A DNA stretch of 64,000 nt from Hydractinia symbiolongicarpus. Lineage: Eukaryota; Cnidaria; Hydrozoa; Anthoathecata; Hydractiniidae. Shown here one piece after another: positions 12,167 through 23,941 of the stretch. The position numbers and the translations under genes are program-made. Positions within the stretch are counted from its first letter, which is position 1; each line of letters begins with the position of its first letter. The notes below the pieces were generated by a model that ran no database searches, was not told where the DNA came from, and saw only the letters and a program-made list of their open reading frames with translations. The DNA is taken from contig NC_079883.1 of assembly GCF_029227915.1 (NCBI RefSeq), positions 5,394,001 through 5,458,000 on the forward strand, in the 5' to 3' direction.

Positions 12167-13925
12167 AAGGTAAGTTATCTAATCTCGTTTTATATGAAGA
12201 TAAAAAAACATTATTATTTTAATTTTAGATAAATGGACACTCATACAGAGAAACGTTTGCTTCGGAGCACGGCTAAACGAATTTGGGAAATTCAAAATAC
12301 CGCACAATGCAGTGATGAACGGTATAAAATTGCAACATGTTGGTGTAAGTAGTCTAAAATGCGCTGATGACGCCATACCATCAAAATGGAGTTGCGACAA
12401 ATCGGTGGCTTCTTGAAATGGTTGGTGTGTTTATTACAGATGAACAAAGGAACATACTTTACCCATCCACGGAATATTATGTCCAGGACGGTTACTCTTC
12501 CATACCAGGATACAACGGCAACTCAACCTATGTGATTTTCAATTCCTCAAATCACATTGTTTACAAAGGACAAGAGTTAAGGTTATATTTTGGTGAAGCA
12601 TTCTATAATTTTTATACTGCCGATAATAGTGGGGAATCCTGTTGCGATATATATGCCATTTATTGTGATCCATAAACAAAGCAAGACATACCTTTTCTGT
12701 GAAATGAAATCCGTAGGAACTAGTAAATTCTTTGCCTACTTTTCTGACACATGGTTTTTGGAGTTATGAGAATATGAGTGGGAAATACACAGGAGAGAGC
12801 TTATTTAAGAGGCTTTTTAAAGTTGTTGAAAGACTTTAAACGTTCAAAAACTTTTTTAAAAAAAACTGAATATCCAAACAAAAAAAGGAAAACTTTTACA
12901 AGCTACTACATGTTTATGGAAATGTTGGGATGCGACTCAGCACCCAATTTTATACTTAAAAGTATTAATTCTACTTTTTTTAAAGCATGAACCCGATATT
13001 TACTACGCATCCTGCCAACCATTAAAGCACTGCACAATTTTAACCTGAATTTGCGTGGCTTTCGAACCACGTACTTTTTGTGCTGGCATTGACGTTTCTT
13101 TAGGCTTCTCTTTTTACAGGATTTTTTTATATCATTGAAAATACATGTAAATAAGAATTAGAGACGAGGCTAGTCACCAGTTTATTTTGCTTCTCTTTTT
13201 AATTACTTTTTGCCATTACATATGTTTTCATAGAAATTCAGTTTGTTTGATGTGTTTATTTGATTTTTAGAACCTCTTTTAACGTTTTGAGTAATCCAGC
13301 TAATGATGAACTGGTTCCTTAAGAACACTGTGCTTTGGAGTTTAATAAAGATAGGAAGTTAAGGCTCCCCCGTTATCATTCATTTTTCTCTGGTATTCTG
13401 CTCAGCAGGTATATCAAGCACTAAAAAACGTATAAAAAAATTATTTGTATTAAAGAGCTAAGGCAGGTTAGCACGTATAGCATGCCAGCCTTGTTAAGCA
13501 TGTAAGGATTGAAGGCATATAAGCAGACAATGCATTTGTTTTTAAGCACTTTAGAGATTTTTGTGATTATGTGATGCTTTTTTTAAAACAGATTTTAGAA
13601 GAATGTTGTGGAGAACAGTGTATATAAAAACAATGGGTTTTTTATTGTTATTTACGGCACTTTAATTTATTAGCCAATTTCTTTTTTTTTAGATCTTTAC
13701 ACGTGTATGTTCTTTAGGATGTGCTTACAGTTAAAGATATACTTTAAAAGAACTCCCATGTTTTTTTATAAATGTGCATATATTGTTTCACGTTGTATTT
13801 TTTATTTTTCTTATATTGTGCTAGAAAATTTGAAGTTCTTTCTACCACCAGAGGACGAAAATAGATAGAGTGGCTTTTATTTATCCATGCAAAATTAAAC
13901 GTTAGCCTTACCAATGGGTTGCGGC

Positions 13926-14450
13926 GATGTTAATAACATTAAAAATATTAAAGTTCATACGTTCTCACTTCCAACTCTTGCATTCAACTTATGATGAATG
14001 TACACCCAGAATTTAAAAAATTTAGAAGATTAAAACAACATTTGAAAGTACTTCAATATACCTCGTTCCCAGAGTATTTTGTCTTTTTAGGGCACAAAGG
14101 ACCCTGAGGAGACGAGGGATGCTAAAACAAAAAATAAATATTTTAAATATTTTTGCAAAAAGAGCAGTGGCAATAAAAAAAAGAGAGATATATTTTTTCA
14201 AGGATGAATTTTAAAACCTGTGCTTAAACTATTTTGTGAAGATACGGCATTGCTCAGGTCAGAGGGGACCCGGGCTAAGTCTTCTCATTTTACCTATAAT
14301 TAACTAGTGGTCTTAGCTTTAAGCTATGAGTTATGATGTACTCCTTTTATTGAGCTATCCTTAGCTAGAGTTCTACTCTTACTTAGGGGTCTGATTTTTA
14401 AGCACAAATTATAGAAGATGTAGCTAACTAGCAATAAAACTTAGGATTAG
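13926..14450. other. Sequence between duplication copy 1 and an internally repetitive block
   Basis: No gene seen. It contains one short CCTCG-family MITE at 14060-14118 (CCTCGTTCCCAGAG ... CCCTGAGGAGACGAGG). Confidence 0.4.
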
Positions 14451-14459
14451 TGTGCAAAC

Positions 14460-15960
14460 ACTTTTAAAATGCTCATTTTTTCACATTTTTTGTAAACTTT
14501 CATGGAAAAGGGCTACGTGTGTGTGTGTTAAGTTTTTTGTTTTTATTGTTCTGTTTTTGACATTTCCTCTTGAATTTGATTCTGCATGCAATATACCAAT
14601 ATAATTGTTTTTTTGTAAATTCTTTAAGACATGTTTACATTAGGGGGAGGGGGGGGGGGGGTTAGTTTTTTTACGTTTTGGGTTAAAGTTTTTTAAGAAA
14701 GATGGGCATGGTTGTCCATTTATGTTGTTCGTGTTGCAAACTGCTTTTTTTATTTTGTGTAAACTGTTGTGGAAATGGATAATTTAAATATACAAATGTA
14801 ATACTAAAAAGTCGTTTTTTCTGCAAACATACTTCACTGTAAGTTGTTGTGTAAGCTGATGTTATTCATATTGTGTGTATTTAATGTTTTTTTGGGGAGA
14901 ACTGTATGGTGATGTCAGTTTTGCTGGGAGAGAATTCAAAGGTTTCACTTTTTTGTTTTTGTGGAGAATTTTACAGCATTTTAATTTGAAATACCTTGCA
15001 AGGAATAAATTGAGAGTCAACAAAAATCAGTTTTTAACGTTATTTTCAATGCTAATATTAAAAACCACTGTTTGAAAAGCATTAAAACTTAAATTTAGAA
15101 AAATTAGTCATTTCTGTACGTTATTGTCACATTTTTATGGGCATTAAATAATGCAGTTTTACAAAGGGTTTTTGTTGATTTGGATTTGCTCCTTAGAAAC
15201 CGTTCTGTTTTACACTTTGTGTAAACTTTTGAGAGGAAGTACTATTATAATAAAAATGTTTGTTCATTTCAAATTTACTCCTTTTTCACTGCAATGTTTT
15301 ACATTTTAGTCTAAAATGTTTGTTAAAGGGCAGTATGGATCATCATACAAAAAAACAAGATATTTTGTGTTGACTTTTGTTGGTTGAGTTTTAAATTATG
15401 TGTAAATTTTTGTGGCAGCGGGTGGCATGCAACCGAAATGATTGATTTTTCTAAATTTAAATTTGTTGTTTTCCAAACAATATGGGGATTGGGTATTTTT
15501 GTATAAGCTTTTAAGGGAAAGACAATATTTAAAATGAAAAGAATAAAAGAACCTACTTTTATTCATTTGTGTTCTTGCAGACTTCTTTTTGACATTTTAG
15601 ATTAAAACATTGAAGATTTTTTAACATAATCACTTATAAAATGTACATATTTGAGATGCGTTATTTCTGTTTCGTTGCTGTAACTTTCTATAAACTAGAT
15701 TTTACATTTTACAAGCCGTTCTTCTTAATTTTGTGTGGGAGATTTAATGCGATTTTACATTTGACATTGTGCCTAACATTTTTGCTCTATTAGAAATTAC
15801 ACCTTGCAAACATACTTTTTTTTGACATTTATAAATTTTTTTGGTAAAGGGCAGTGTAAAATGTACTAAAATATTTTCTGTGGTCATTAAAATTCATATG
15901 GCAAATATTTTCCATTGTCTTTCCTTCTAGCAAAGTTGATTTCACCATCGCCTATTATAT
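14460..15960. repeat. Internally periodic dispersed repeat, copy 1
   Basis: A motif close to TTTTGTGTAAACTTTTG with a following GG-rich spot recurs at irregular spacing (near 14490, 14755, 15215, 15395, 15505). The block shares longer stretches with 51240-52300, for example gttgcaaactgct and gtaagctgatgt. No coding sequence. A G-run lies at 14643-14660. Confidence 0.6.
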
Positions 15961-15967
15961 TAAAACA

Positions 15968-16065
15968 TTAGCCCGTGGAAAAATCCACGGGTTCGCCCGT
16001 CCTTTAAATTTACCCGTCGGAACAAAATGGTTAAAAATATATCGCATTTGATATTCGTGTTTCGT
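15968..16065 (-). mobile_element. Helitron 3'-end fragment
   Basis: A perfect hairpin, CCCGTGG(A)/(T)CCACGGG at 15972-15991, with the adjacent GGACGGGCGAA segment matches the 3' hairpin of the Helitrons at 53337-53661, here on the minus strand. The terminal CTAG is degraded to CTAA, and the 5' end is not seen. Confidence 0.5.
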
Positions 16066-17080
16066 AGCATGATTGAAGAAGCCATTACAATTCACTTAAA
16101 AGTTTGAGGCCAAATAACTTGGAAATATATGCTTTTAGGCGTACTTCGAAGGCATATGATCTTGTACATTATTTTTATCTGTATACGTATATGCTTGTAT
16201 ATTCTACACTGGCATTTTTTTCTTGACAGAATTTAGACTAAACGATATTCCCACCTAAAGTTATTATCATGGTGGTAGCTATGTCTCATTTAATTCAGGT
16301 CGTAAGATTATTTTACAGTAGCAAAAACAGATTAAATGTAAAAGTATAAAAACTTTCAACTATGACCCTACAATCTCAAAAGACGGTAAAGGAAAAGCTT
16401 GCAAATGAATAAATTCTTAATTGAACTTTGTGAACTTGCGCAACCAAAAGAAATGAGCTACAAACCTCCATAAAACTAGTGAGACAAAATGCCCCTCCTT
16501 CCTTTTTCAGTCTTGTTGTGACTTTTTTGGCTAGCTATGCCCCTTGTTCTACCCCACTGCAACTGGCCACGTGCTCACACAGGCCTTCAACATTCAGTGG
16601 GGGAGAGGGTGTTTTCATTTGATTTTTTATTAATTCTTACCAAATATTCGGTTGTCTCACTTAATTTTGGTAACGATTGTCTGAATATTAAAAAAACGAA
16701 AACGCTGATATTTCATGACTGAGCGAACTTTTGCTGAAACACTTTACATTATTGTAATCACGTGATGTGAAGTATCACGTGATGTGAAGTATCCGGACAC
16801 AGATAACAATAATGCAATTCTCTCGATAGCCATAATGGCGTCATAAGCTGCCACGTTTCAGTTTTACAATTTTTTTGTCAAAAACAAACACAGGTAAAAC
16901 GATCCAAGCAAATAATTCTCTTATTAAGTCTTCATATAAATGGTTTGATTGCGGAAATGTATTTTGTCTTAATGCATGTGTTTTTGTTTTTTTTTATATA
17001 TAACATGCATACATGTAAAAAATGTGCTTTTCAGATGAAAAAACAACAACATAAACTAAATATAATGCCAAACAACGTAT
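16066..17080. other. Intergenic sequence
   Basis: No supported gene. A small direct repeat, ATCACGTGATGTGAAGT in two copies, is at about 16758-16790. Confidence 0.35.
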
Positions 17081-17084
17081 CAAT

Positions 17085-17411
17085 GCATCTGAATTATTTG
17101 TACCAAGACAAAAGAATAAGAGGCAAAAGCTTCTGCAATGGTACCCACAGTTTTCGAAGGCGTCGATATACCGACATACACGAAAACCAATAAAGGTGGG
17201 GAGACTGGCAAAACTAACCCAACGGGAAAAAAGAGCAATTTTGCGCCAAATACAAAAACTCCGTACAGACATTGGGTCGTTTACGACCTAACGTTTACGT
17301 GAAGTTGCCGGCTTTAAGAAAAACATGTGCGACGAGACAGTAAGAAGATTCCTACAATTTTTGTTTCAGCAAGTAAAAAAAAGAGTGGAGAATTTTCATC
17401 GAAAACTGTGA
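17085..17411 (+). pseudogene. Tc1/mariner transposase, N-terminal fragment
   Basis: In frame from 17142 the translation reads YPQFSKASIYRHTRKPI, then KLTQREKRAILRQIQKLR, a stop at 17289-17291, then REVAGFKKNMCDETVRRFL. The order (helix-turn-helix, basic R-rich linker, LTxRExRxILR, then SxETVRRxL) is that of the paired DNA-binding domain of Tc1-like transposases. The catalytic DD(E/D) region is absent: the frame ends at 17409-17411, where the duplicated block begins. It is a dead fragment and may mark the duplication breakpoint. Confidence 0.7.
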
Positions 17412-18364
17412 CAGGAATTTCCTAATGATAGTTACAACAAAGTTGCGTCATCAAACAATTTACTGAAATATAGATCTCTTCTTAAATATAGTTGCAATTT
17501 CACGAACAGACTTTCTTACCACTGATAGGCATTGATCTAACCACTTACTCTCGACAGTTATTGGTCCGCAAGGTCTATGGAATGGGAGTCTTGTTCAGAA
17601 ATAGACAATCTACTCCCCGTAGACTAAATACAGATACTTGAAAACAATGTGTTGGTTAAGGTAGAAATTATATGCAGTTTTTGGATCCATTACTTATTTT
17701 TCCCATGTCCACGTGGCATGTACGTACTTTCTTTATCTGTCCACGTTTAAGCACATCGTTTTCACCATCTTCAGTGTCACTGCAGCCGATCTATTCATCG
17801 TCACTTTCACTAGATACCTTCAGTGGTTCAAGCAGAAGCGTTAAAACTTCTTCAGCTGTTTCTTCTTTTTCCAAATAGCGCTATAACGTTCCACCATTGC
17901 ATCGGTTTTTCTTATCCGATTATTTTGAATTTTTATTGCCGCTATTATTAATTCCTCTTTTTTGTGCTATCTTAATGTATTATTTCCTATTACATCACGA
18001 GATATTCGATGGGTTTGCGAATTTAATGCATCGAGATAGGAATTAAAAGAATCATGAAGGCAAAGGCATGAAAATTTTGAGTATAGAGGAAAAAAACTAA
18101 TCTTATTTTTTTCTTAGCTAAGTTGCTGTAACATATCTTAATACAATTTTTAACTCTCTTAAACTGCACAGTATCCAAATCTATCCTCCTAGAATAAACA
18201 AACTAAAAAAATAAAGCTGTTTCTAATTTATCATAAGGACATTAAATGCACTTTGTACGACCTTCAAATATATATTTAAATATGTACAAGGAAATTTTTA
18301 ATATTTTAGCAGATGAAAGATTTATGTCAACTATTCTTGAAAAGTTCATGTCTCAGCGCGATGT

Positions 18365-18432
18365 GAATATTTTATTCAGTAATTTAATCAATTACTGAAT
18401 CGAATCATGGTTAGGGTTAGGGTTAGTTACAT
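18365..18432. repeat. Local inversion with interstitial TTAGGG repeats
   Basis: Copy 2 reads ATCAATTACTGAATCGAATCATGGTT, the inverse complement of the sequence at the same place in copy 1 (about 10122-10147). It is followed at once by GGTTAGGGTTAGGGTTAG. Together with the upstream ATTCAGTAATT it forms an inverted repeat. Confidence 0.65.
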
Positions 18433-18519
18433 TTCGATGCATTTACAAAGTTTTATTTAAAAAATTAGAAACACGATTTTTTTTTCATTCAGAACACGCA
18501 GTTGTCCTAAAAAAAAAAG

Positions 18520-20459
18520 ATGGCGTTGATTCATTTTATAATTTTGTTATCTGCATACCAAATATTTCACGTTGAGGCTGGTATATATACTCCACATGAA
18601 AATTTACCTGATGGTGTTATAACAAAATATTTAAAAGGGAAAACTGAAGTAAGCTGTGTGTTGCAGTGTGAAAGAGATGGAAAATGTGATGAAGCCATGT
18701 TTAAGTTGAATGATAAACAGAGAAGAAGTGGCGAGTGCTGGTTTATGAAGAAAATATCTAACGATACTAAAAATGAAATCAAAGACATGAAACAGGATAA
18801 ATCTATTAAAAGCCTTAAGAAAGTATGCAAGAGAAAAAAATAACAATTTTCATTTTTATAATTTATTTTCATTTTATTTTATTTTTCCAAATAATTTTAG
18901 CTACCTATATGTGGTAAGACTCCATGTTATTTTGGAACATGTGTGAAAACAGACGATTCTAAAGAATACAAATGCAAATGTAAAGGTAATCCATATTATT
19001 ATGCTTGCTGTCTGTCTGTAAACTTAAGATGGTAGCTACAAGTAACGACGAGCGAATTCTTGTGAATTTTTACGGGCTTCGCGACTAGTCTATTTTTCTT
19101 ACATTAACAAGAAGCTAAAAAATTCTATTTCTATTCATATGAGTCTTGCATTAAAATATATATTAAATGTTTTACAATTACATCAACTTTTAACCAATAT
19201 TGCTAAAAAAATTGTGACTTTAAGTCGCAATTTTTTTTCTATACTTGATTTTCGACTGTTACCCATGATCAAACCAGCAAACATGCTGATGGGTGTCTTC
19301 TTACTACTAATTGAATAAAAGCTGGTTTCCAGTAAATAGAATTCTGTCCGTGCAATAATTGACACTGTGACATTACCCACTCATAGCGGTCAGTAAAGCA
19401 CGTCGGTGTCCGTAGTAAGCCCGTGACTTTAACAAAAAGACATGTTTATTTTCACAACAAAAAACACCTTGAAGAAGCAGCAGTTAGTAAGTGAGTAAAT
19501 ATTTCTTTAGTATTGGAGGAATTATATATGTGTAAAACATTGTTGAAAGAAAAGTAAAAAAATTTTCCGAACATCATGTCATAGCTGTATGATTTACCAA
19601 GCATGTCGGAAGTAATTACAGAAAAACAAATATGCTATCGGAAATTGGAGCTCGCGCAGTGCAATGCTATTAAGATTGCCATCATTGTTAATGCTTCTTT
19701 TTAATAGTTACGCCAACTTCTGTATAATTTTACAAGCACGAAGAACTGAAACAATATTTGGCTAAATTATTTGTTCGTGACGGTTTACTTTAAAGAGGAA
19801 TTGTAAAAATTATAGCTATATAATCGTGACAAGGATGTTGTAATTTAAAAAATATGGATATGTACGTTGAAAATAACCTTTAGTGACTATGTGTAGAAGT
19901 TTTTTTTAAATTTTAAAAATATTACTGCCATCTTAAAAGGTAAGTTATTTAATTTTAGTGCTTTATATGAAGATAAAAATATTATATTTTTTTTATATAT
20001 AATTTAGATAAATGGACACTCATACAGAGAAACGTTTGCTTCGGAGCACTGCCAAACGAATTTGGGAAATTCAAAATACCGCACAATGCAGTGATGTACG
20101 GTATAAAGTTGCAACATGTTGGTGAAAGTAGTCTGAAATGCAACGATGATGCTAACCCATCGAAATGGGGTTGTGACTATGTGGATCCCTGGATTATCGA
20201 AAAGGTGGGTGTGGTTATTACGGATGAACAAAGGAACATACTTTACCCATCGACGGAATATTACGTCCAGGACGGTTACTATTCCATACCAGGATACAAC
20301 GGCAACTCACCCTATGTGATCTTCAATTCCACAAATCACCCTGTTTACAAAGGACAAGAGTTAAGGTTATATTTTGGTGAAGCATTTTATAATTTATATA
20401 CAAATAATAATAGTGGGGAATCCTGTGGTGATATATATGCCATTTATTGTGACCCATAA
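18520..20459 (+). CDS. Secreted PAN/EGF protein with C-terminal domain, intact copy (3 exons)
   Basis: Exons 18520-18822, 18901-18985 and 20008-20459 join in phase (0, then 1) to give 279 residues. Residues 1-20 are a signal peptide. Residues ~21-101 form a PAN/apple-like domain with C-x3-C, then C and CW further on. Residues 102-130 are a short EGF-like module (C-x4-C-x4-C...C-x-C). Residues ~131-279 are a compact domain starting KWTLIQRNVCFG, with FGKFKIP, SKWGCD, RNILYPSTEYYVQDGY, IPGYNG, YKGQELRLYFGE and CGDIYAIYCDP. I know similar ends in cnidarian secreted proteins but no named family. The protein is probably extracellular, binding carbohydrate or protein. The start codon is the first ATG and is conserved in copy 1. 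An AATAAA lies near 20866. Confidence 0.75.
18990..19088 (+). mobile_element. Short non-autonomous Helitron in intron 2, copy 2
   Basis: Duplicate of the element at 10721-10819, with TC start, CTAG end and A/T flanks. It was inserted before the segmental duplication. Confidence 0.6.
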
Positions 20460-21640
20460 ACAAAGCGAAACATACCTATTCTGTAAAATGAGACCGTAAA
20501 AAGTAGACAAATTATTTTTCCTACATTTCTGACACATGGCTTTTTGGAGTATGAGAATGTGAGTGGGAAATGTAGAGATCTTGTAGACAAGAGAGAGCTT
20601 ATTTAAGAGGCTTTTTAAAGTTGTGGAAAGACTTTAAACATTTAAAAACTTCTTTTTTTAAAAACAAACTAAATATCTAAACAAAAAAAGTAAAACTTTT
20701 ACTACTCATTTTCCCAACCGTTAAAAGACTGCACAATTTTAGCCTGGTAGATTACCTGCCTAGCCTGCACTCGCGTGACTTTCGTAACACCGTGATTTAT
20801 GTTCCAACATGCTACACATTCACGTTTCTTTTGTGCTTCCCTCTTTACAGGATTTTATTATATCATAAATAAAATATGTCATAAAAATTAGAGAGGAGTC
20901 TATGCACCAGTTTATTTTGTGGAATACTTTTTGCCATTACATATGTTTTCATAAAAATTCAGTTGACTTGATGCATTGATTTAGTTTTTTTAAACCTTTC
21001 TTAACGTTTTGAGTAATGCAGCTAATGATGAACTGGTTCCTTAAGAACACTGTGCTTCGGAGTTAAGGCTCCCCCGTTATCATTCATTTTTCTCTGGTAT
21101 TCTTCTAAGCAGGTTAAGCATTAATAAGCGTATAAAAATTCAATTGTAATGAAGAGCTAAGGCGGGTTAGCACGCGTGGCATGTCACGTCATGTTGTTAG
21201 GCATGTAAGAGTTGTAGGCATAAAAACAAACAATGCACGTATTTTTTTAAGCACTTTAGAGATTTTTGTGATTATATGGTGCTTTTTTCTGAAACAGATT
21301 TTAGAAGAATGTTGTGGAGAACAGAGTATATAAAAGCAATAGGTTTTTTTATTGTTATTTACGGCACTTTAATTTATGAGCCAATTTCTTTTGTTTTATG
21401 ATTTTTACACGTGTACGATTTTTAGGATGTGCTCACAGTTGAAAATATACTTTAAAAAATGTTTTCTTACAAATGTGTATGTATTGTTTTAGGAATAAAT
21501 TTACTGCACATTGTAGATACTATTTCTGTTATATTGTACCATAAAATTCAAAGTTCTTTCTACCAAAGGACCAAATTAGATAGAGTGACTTTTATTTATC
21601 CATGTTAAATTGCACGTCAGCCTTACCTGTGGGTTATCAA

Positions 21641-22185
21641 GGTATTCGACTTAAAAGTTCAAATCAGATTGTTTATATCGTTTATTGTTAACCGTCTGGA
21701 TTTTTCAAGCGGGCAATACGGGTTTTTAGGCATTCTGATTGGCTTAGCGCTCGTGACGACGGGCCGATATTTTGCGGTATTGCCCGTCGTCAAGAAAAAT
21801 GGTAGCTTAAAATGTAAACAAGCACGAAAAAAAATATTTAAGAAGCATTGGAAATGATGATATATCTAACTCCTACAATACATTTATCAATAAAAACATT
21901 TTCATAGGATAGAAACAAAACAATGTCAAGTTTAACAGTTAAAATAACCAGATTCACCAACATTTCGTCTGGATGCTTCTTCAACATGACTAATTAACTA
22001 GCTACATTGTCCATAAAAAAAACGATGGTCTGATATCCAGTTTTATCAATAATACTAAATGGAGGGCGATGGAATCATAAATAGTACATCTCCTGTCATT
22101 TTCAGATTCGTTCCTTCAGCTTTGTGGTTGCCGAGTCAATATAAAACTCGTTGAAGCCCATGTTATTATTGGCTAGCTAGCTATT
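21641..22185. other. Intergenic sequence after duplication copy 2
   Basis: The stretch at 21705-21795 (GGGCAATACGGG ... ATATTTTGCGGTATTGCCCG) is a small inverted-repeat unit resembling the neighbouring GCGGTA-type MITE. No gene. Confidence 0.4.
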
Positions 22186-22313
22186 ACTTACCCCGTGTTG
22201 TACCGAAAATATCGCCCTCAGTCATTGCACCGACCTCGCAAGCTAGGTCGGCACTTAGACCTCGGGCGATATTTTGCGGTACAGCCTGGGGTAATCGGTT
22301 ATTATTGTATTAA
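22186..22313. mobile_element. GCGGTACAGCCTGGGGTAAT-type palindromic MITE
   Basis: Termini TTACCCCGTGTTGTACCG and CGGTACAGCCTGGGGTAA are inverted, with a second palindrome inside (ACCTCGCAAGCTAGGT; ATATCGCC/GGCGATAT). A 3' part of the same family is at 52775-52862 and a short end at 37488-37520. Confidence 0.6.
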
Positions 22314-22689
22314 AGTCAATTCATTGATGTTCATCAATGCATTGACTTTGTGACTTAATGAAGAATGAGACAGATAAATTAATAAATAATTAGATATTGG
22401 TTTCCTTCGTCACCACCAAGCATTTTTTATTACAGATGGTGTGCAAAACTTTCCTTATTTTGTGTAAATTACTACCTTTTCTCCTAAATTAATTATCTTG
22501 TAGTTTTTTTAAACCAACCAAATATCTCCCTTTGTAGTGCCAACTTTTTCTTTTACTTTTTGATCTTTTTGTTTAGTGATCGTTAGTGATACTTATTTTG
22601 CGAATTTTGGCCAAATTCGTTAACTTGCATAATAAGAAAGTTAAATTTGCTAAAGATGCTACATTTTAGTTGGTTTATATGAGCAGTTT

Positions 22690-22905
22690 ACATGCTTTCA
22701 ATGGTAAATTACCTGCTGGTGTTATAACAAAATATATGAAAGAAAAAGCAAGCTGTCTGTTGCAATGGGATGTTGCAAATGAATGGAAAATGTGATTAAA
22801 CCATGTTGAAAATAGAAACACAAACAGGGGAGAATTTAAAGAATTTGGCCACTCAACTATTTTTGTTTGTGATGCACAATAGAAAGAATAGTTAGCCTGA
22901 ATTTG
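22690..22905 (+). pseudogene. Decayed third PAN exon
   Basis: Translation contains LPAGVITKYMKEKASCLLQW, matching LPDGVITKYLKGKTEVSCLLQC of the two PAN/EGF genes. It then runs through stops and frameshifts, with residual similarity to NRNTNRGEF. There is no signal peptide exon part and no EGF exon nearby. This is a relic of a third gene copy, older than the 9-21 kb duplication. Confidence 0.7.
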
Positions 22906-23440
22906 ACATTTCACAGAAACTGTTAATGTTGAAAGTTAGACCTAATAACTGATGTGCAAAATTTTGCAGAAATTTTTTCTTGGAATAAGAGCCATAAACA
23001 AAAGTTTTTGTCAAACACTTTTGTGGTTAGGATGCCATAGAAAAATCTAAATTATTGTTTGCAATCAAAAGGCATTTTTATAAAAAAAATTACAGTTTAA
23101 ATATTTTTTCAAAAGAAAAATGATGACAGAAGAATGTTTTATTTTTATTTATATAATTTTAAAGTAATGCAATGTTTATATCAAACAAACATTTTCATTT
23201 TGTTTTGTAGAATTTAATCCTACAAGATGGAACATAACTTCGCAAATTTAGGGTCAAAATCAAAAAAAAATTACCCGGAAATGTTATATATTATTTATTA
23301 TATTATGTAAGACCACAAGTTTTTGTAAAAGACAAAGGATTTGAAAAATTTCTACTTTTATCGATGATAAAAAAGTAAGGTAATATACAATGTATACGTA
23401 TATACATGTATATTGAAGATCATAAACTTTTATATATTTT
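22906..23440. other. AT-rich intergenic sequence
   Basis: I see no gene and no clear repeat structure here. Confidence 0.35.
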
Positions 23441-23450
23441 TAACGAACCC

Positions 23451-23528
23451 CAACCTCGATCCCGGGAGATGTTGTCTCTTTTTGCGTATCAGACGGCGAG
23501 ACGAACATGGCCCTGGTGGAGGCTGGTC
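23451..23528. mobile_element. CCTCG-family short MITE
   Basis: CAACCTCGATCCCGGGAG at the left and CCCTGGTGGAGGCTGG at the right form imperfect inverted termini around a ~45-bp core with GTCTCTTTTTGCG. It belongs to the family listed at 62828-62956. Confidence 0.55.
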
Positions 23529-23941
23529 AAAAATCTTTGATTTTCGCAGATTTTTAATTAATGCCATCGTGTCTCGTTTATCCGGATTTTTTTACTTCAA
23601 TTTATTTATCAGGGATTTTATCGTGATCGTTAAAAATGGAACTTTTTAGTGAAGACTGCACTGTAAAGACTAAGTAGTTGTGGAGGTGGCTCTAAAGTAC
23701 ATATTGTTGTTTTAAAGCAAATATATGTTTTTGAGTATTGCCTGAAAACAACGCAAATCATATATTTTGTCGCTTTGTTAAAGGCAGTTTTGCCTATGTA
23801 TTTGGAAAATGAATTATTTTTAATTTACTTGCTGCTCTCTTAAAAATAAAAAGAATATTGTTTTGGCCATCACCTCTAAGCTTCCTTTGTAAATGATCAG
23901 GTAAAATAATTAATGTTAATCTGCTGCTGTATTAAACTTGG

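Larger units (their letters stand above)
10248..12675 (+). pseudogene. PAN/EGF secreted protein gene, copy 1, frameshifted
   Basis: Exons 10248-10553 (signal peptide MALIHFIILLSACQIFHVEA plus a PAN/apple-like Cys domain), 10632-10716 (EGF-like, C-x4-C-x4-C ... CKC) and 12229 onward (C-terminal domain). All splice borders match copy 2. In exon 3 the copy has 5 bp less than copy 2 just after WSCD (about 12393-12420). This shifts the frame into a TGA at 12414-12416; the rest of the domain continues in another frame to TAA at 12673-12675. Every other part is well conserved, so the break is recent or a sequence error. If real, the product is cut to about 190 residues and lacks most of the C-terminal domain. 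Intron 2 carries a Helitron and a TTAA-flanked element. Confidence 0.75.
9160..13925. repeat. Segmental duplication, copy 1
   Basis: Homology with 17424-21640 starts at the shared taatgatagttacaacaa and runs, with indels, to gccttac..tgggtt near 13915/21630. It carries the PAN/EGF gene, its 5' and 3' flanks and a shared Helitron in intron 2. This copy is longer mainly because of the 0.9-kb TTAA element at 11269-12166. Confidence 0.85.
17424..21640. repeat. Segmental duplication, copy 2
   Basis: Direct-orientation duplicate of 9160-13925, starting 13 bp after the Tc1 fragment. It keeps the intact PAN/EGF gene and lacks the TTAA element present in copy 1. The offset between the two start codons is 8272 bp. 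Confidence 0.85.
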
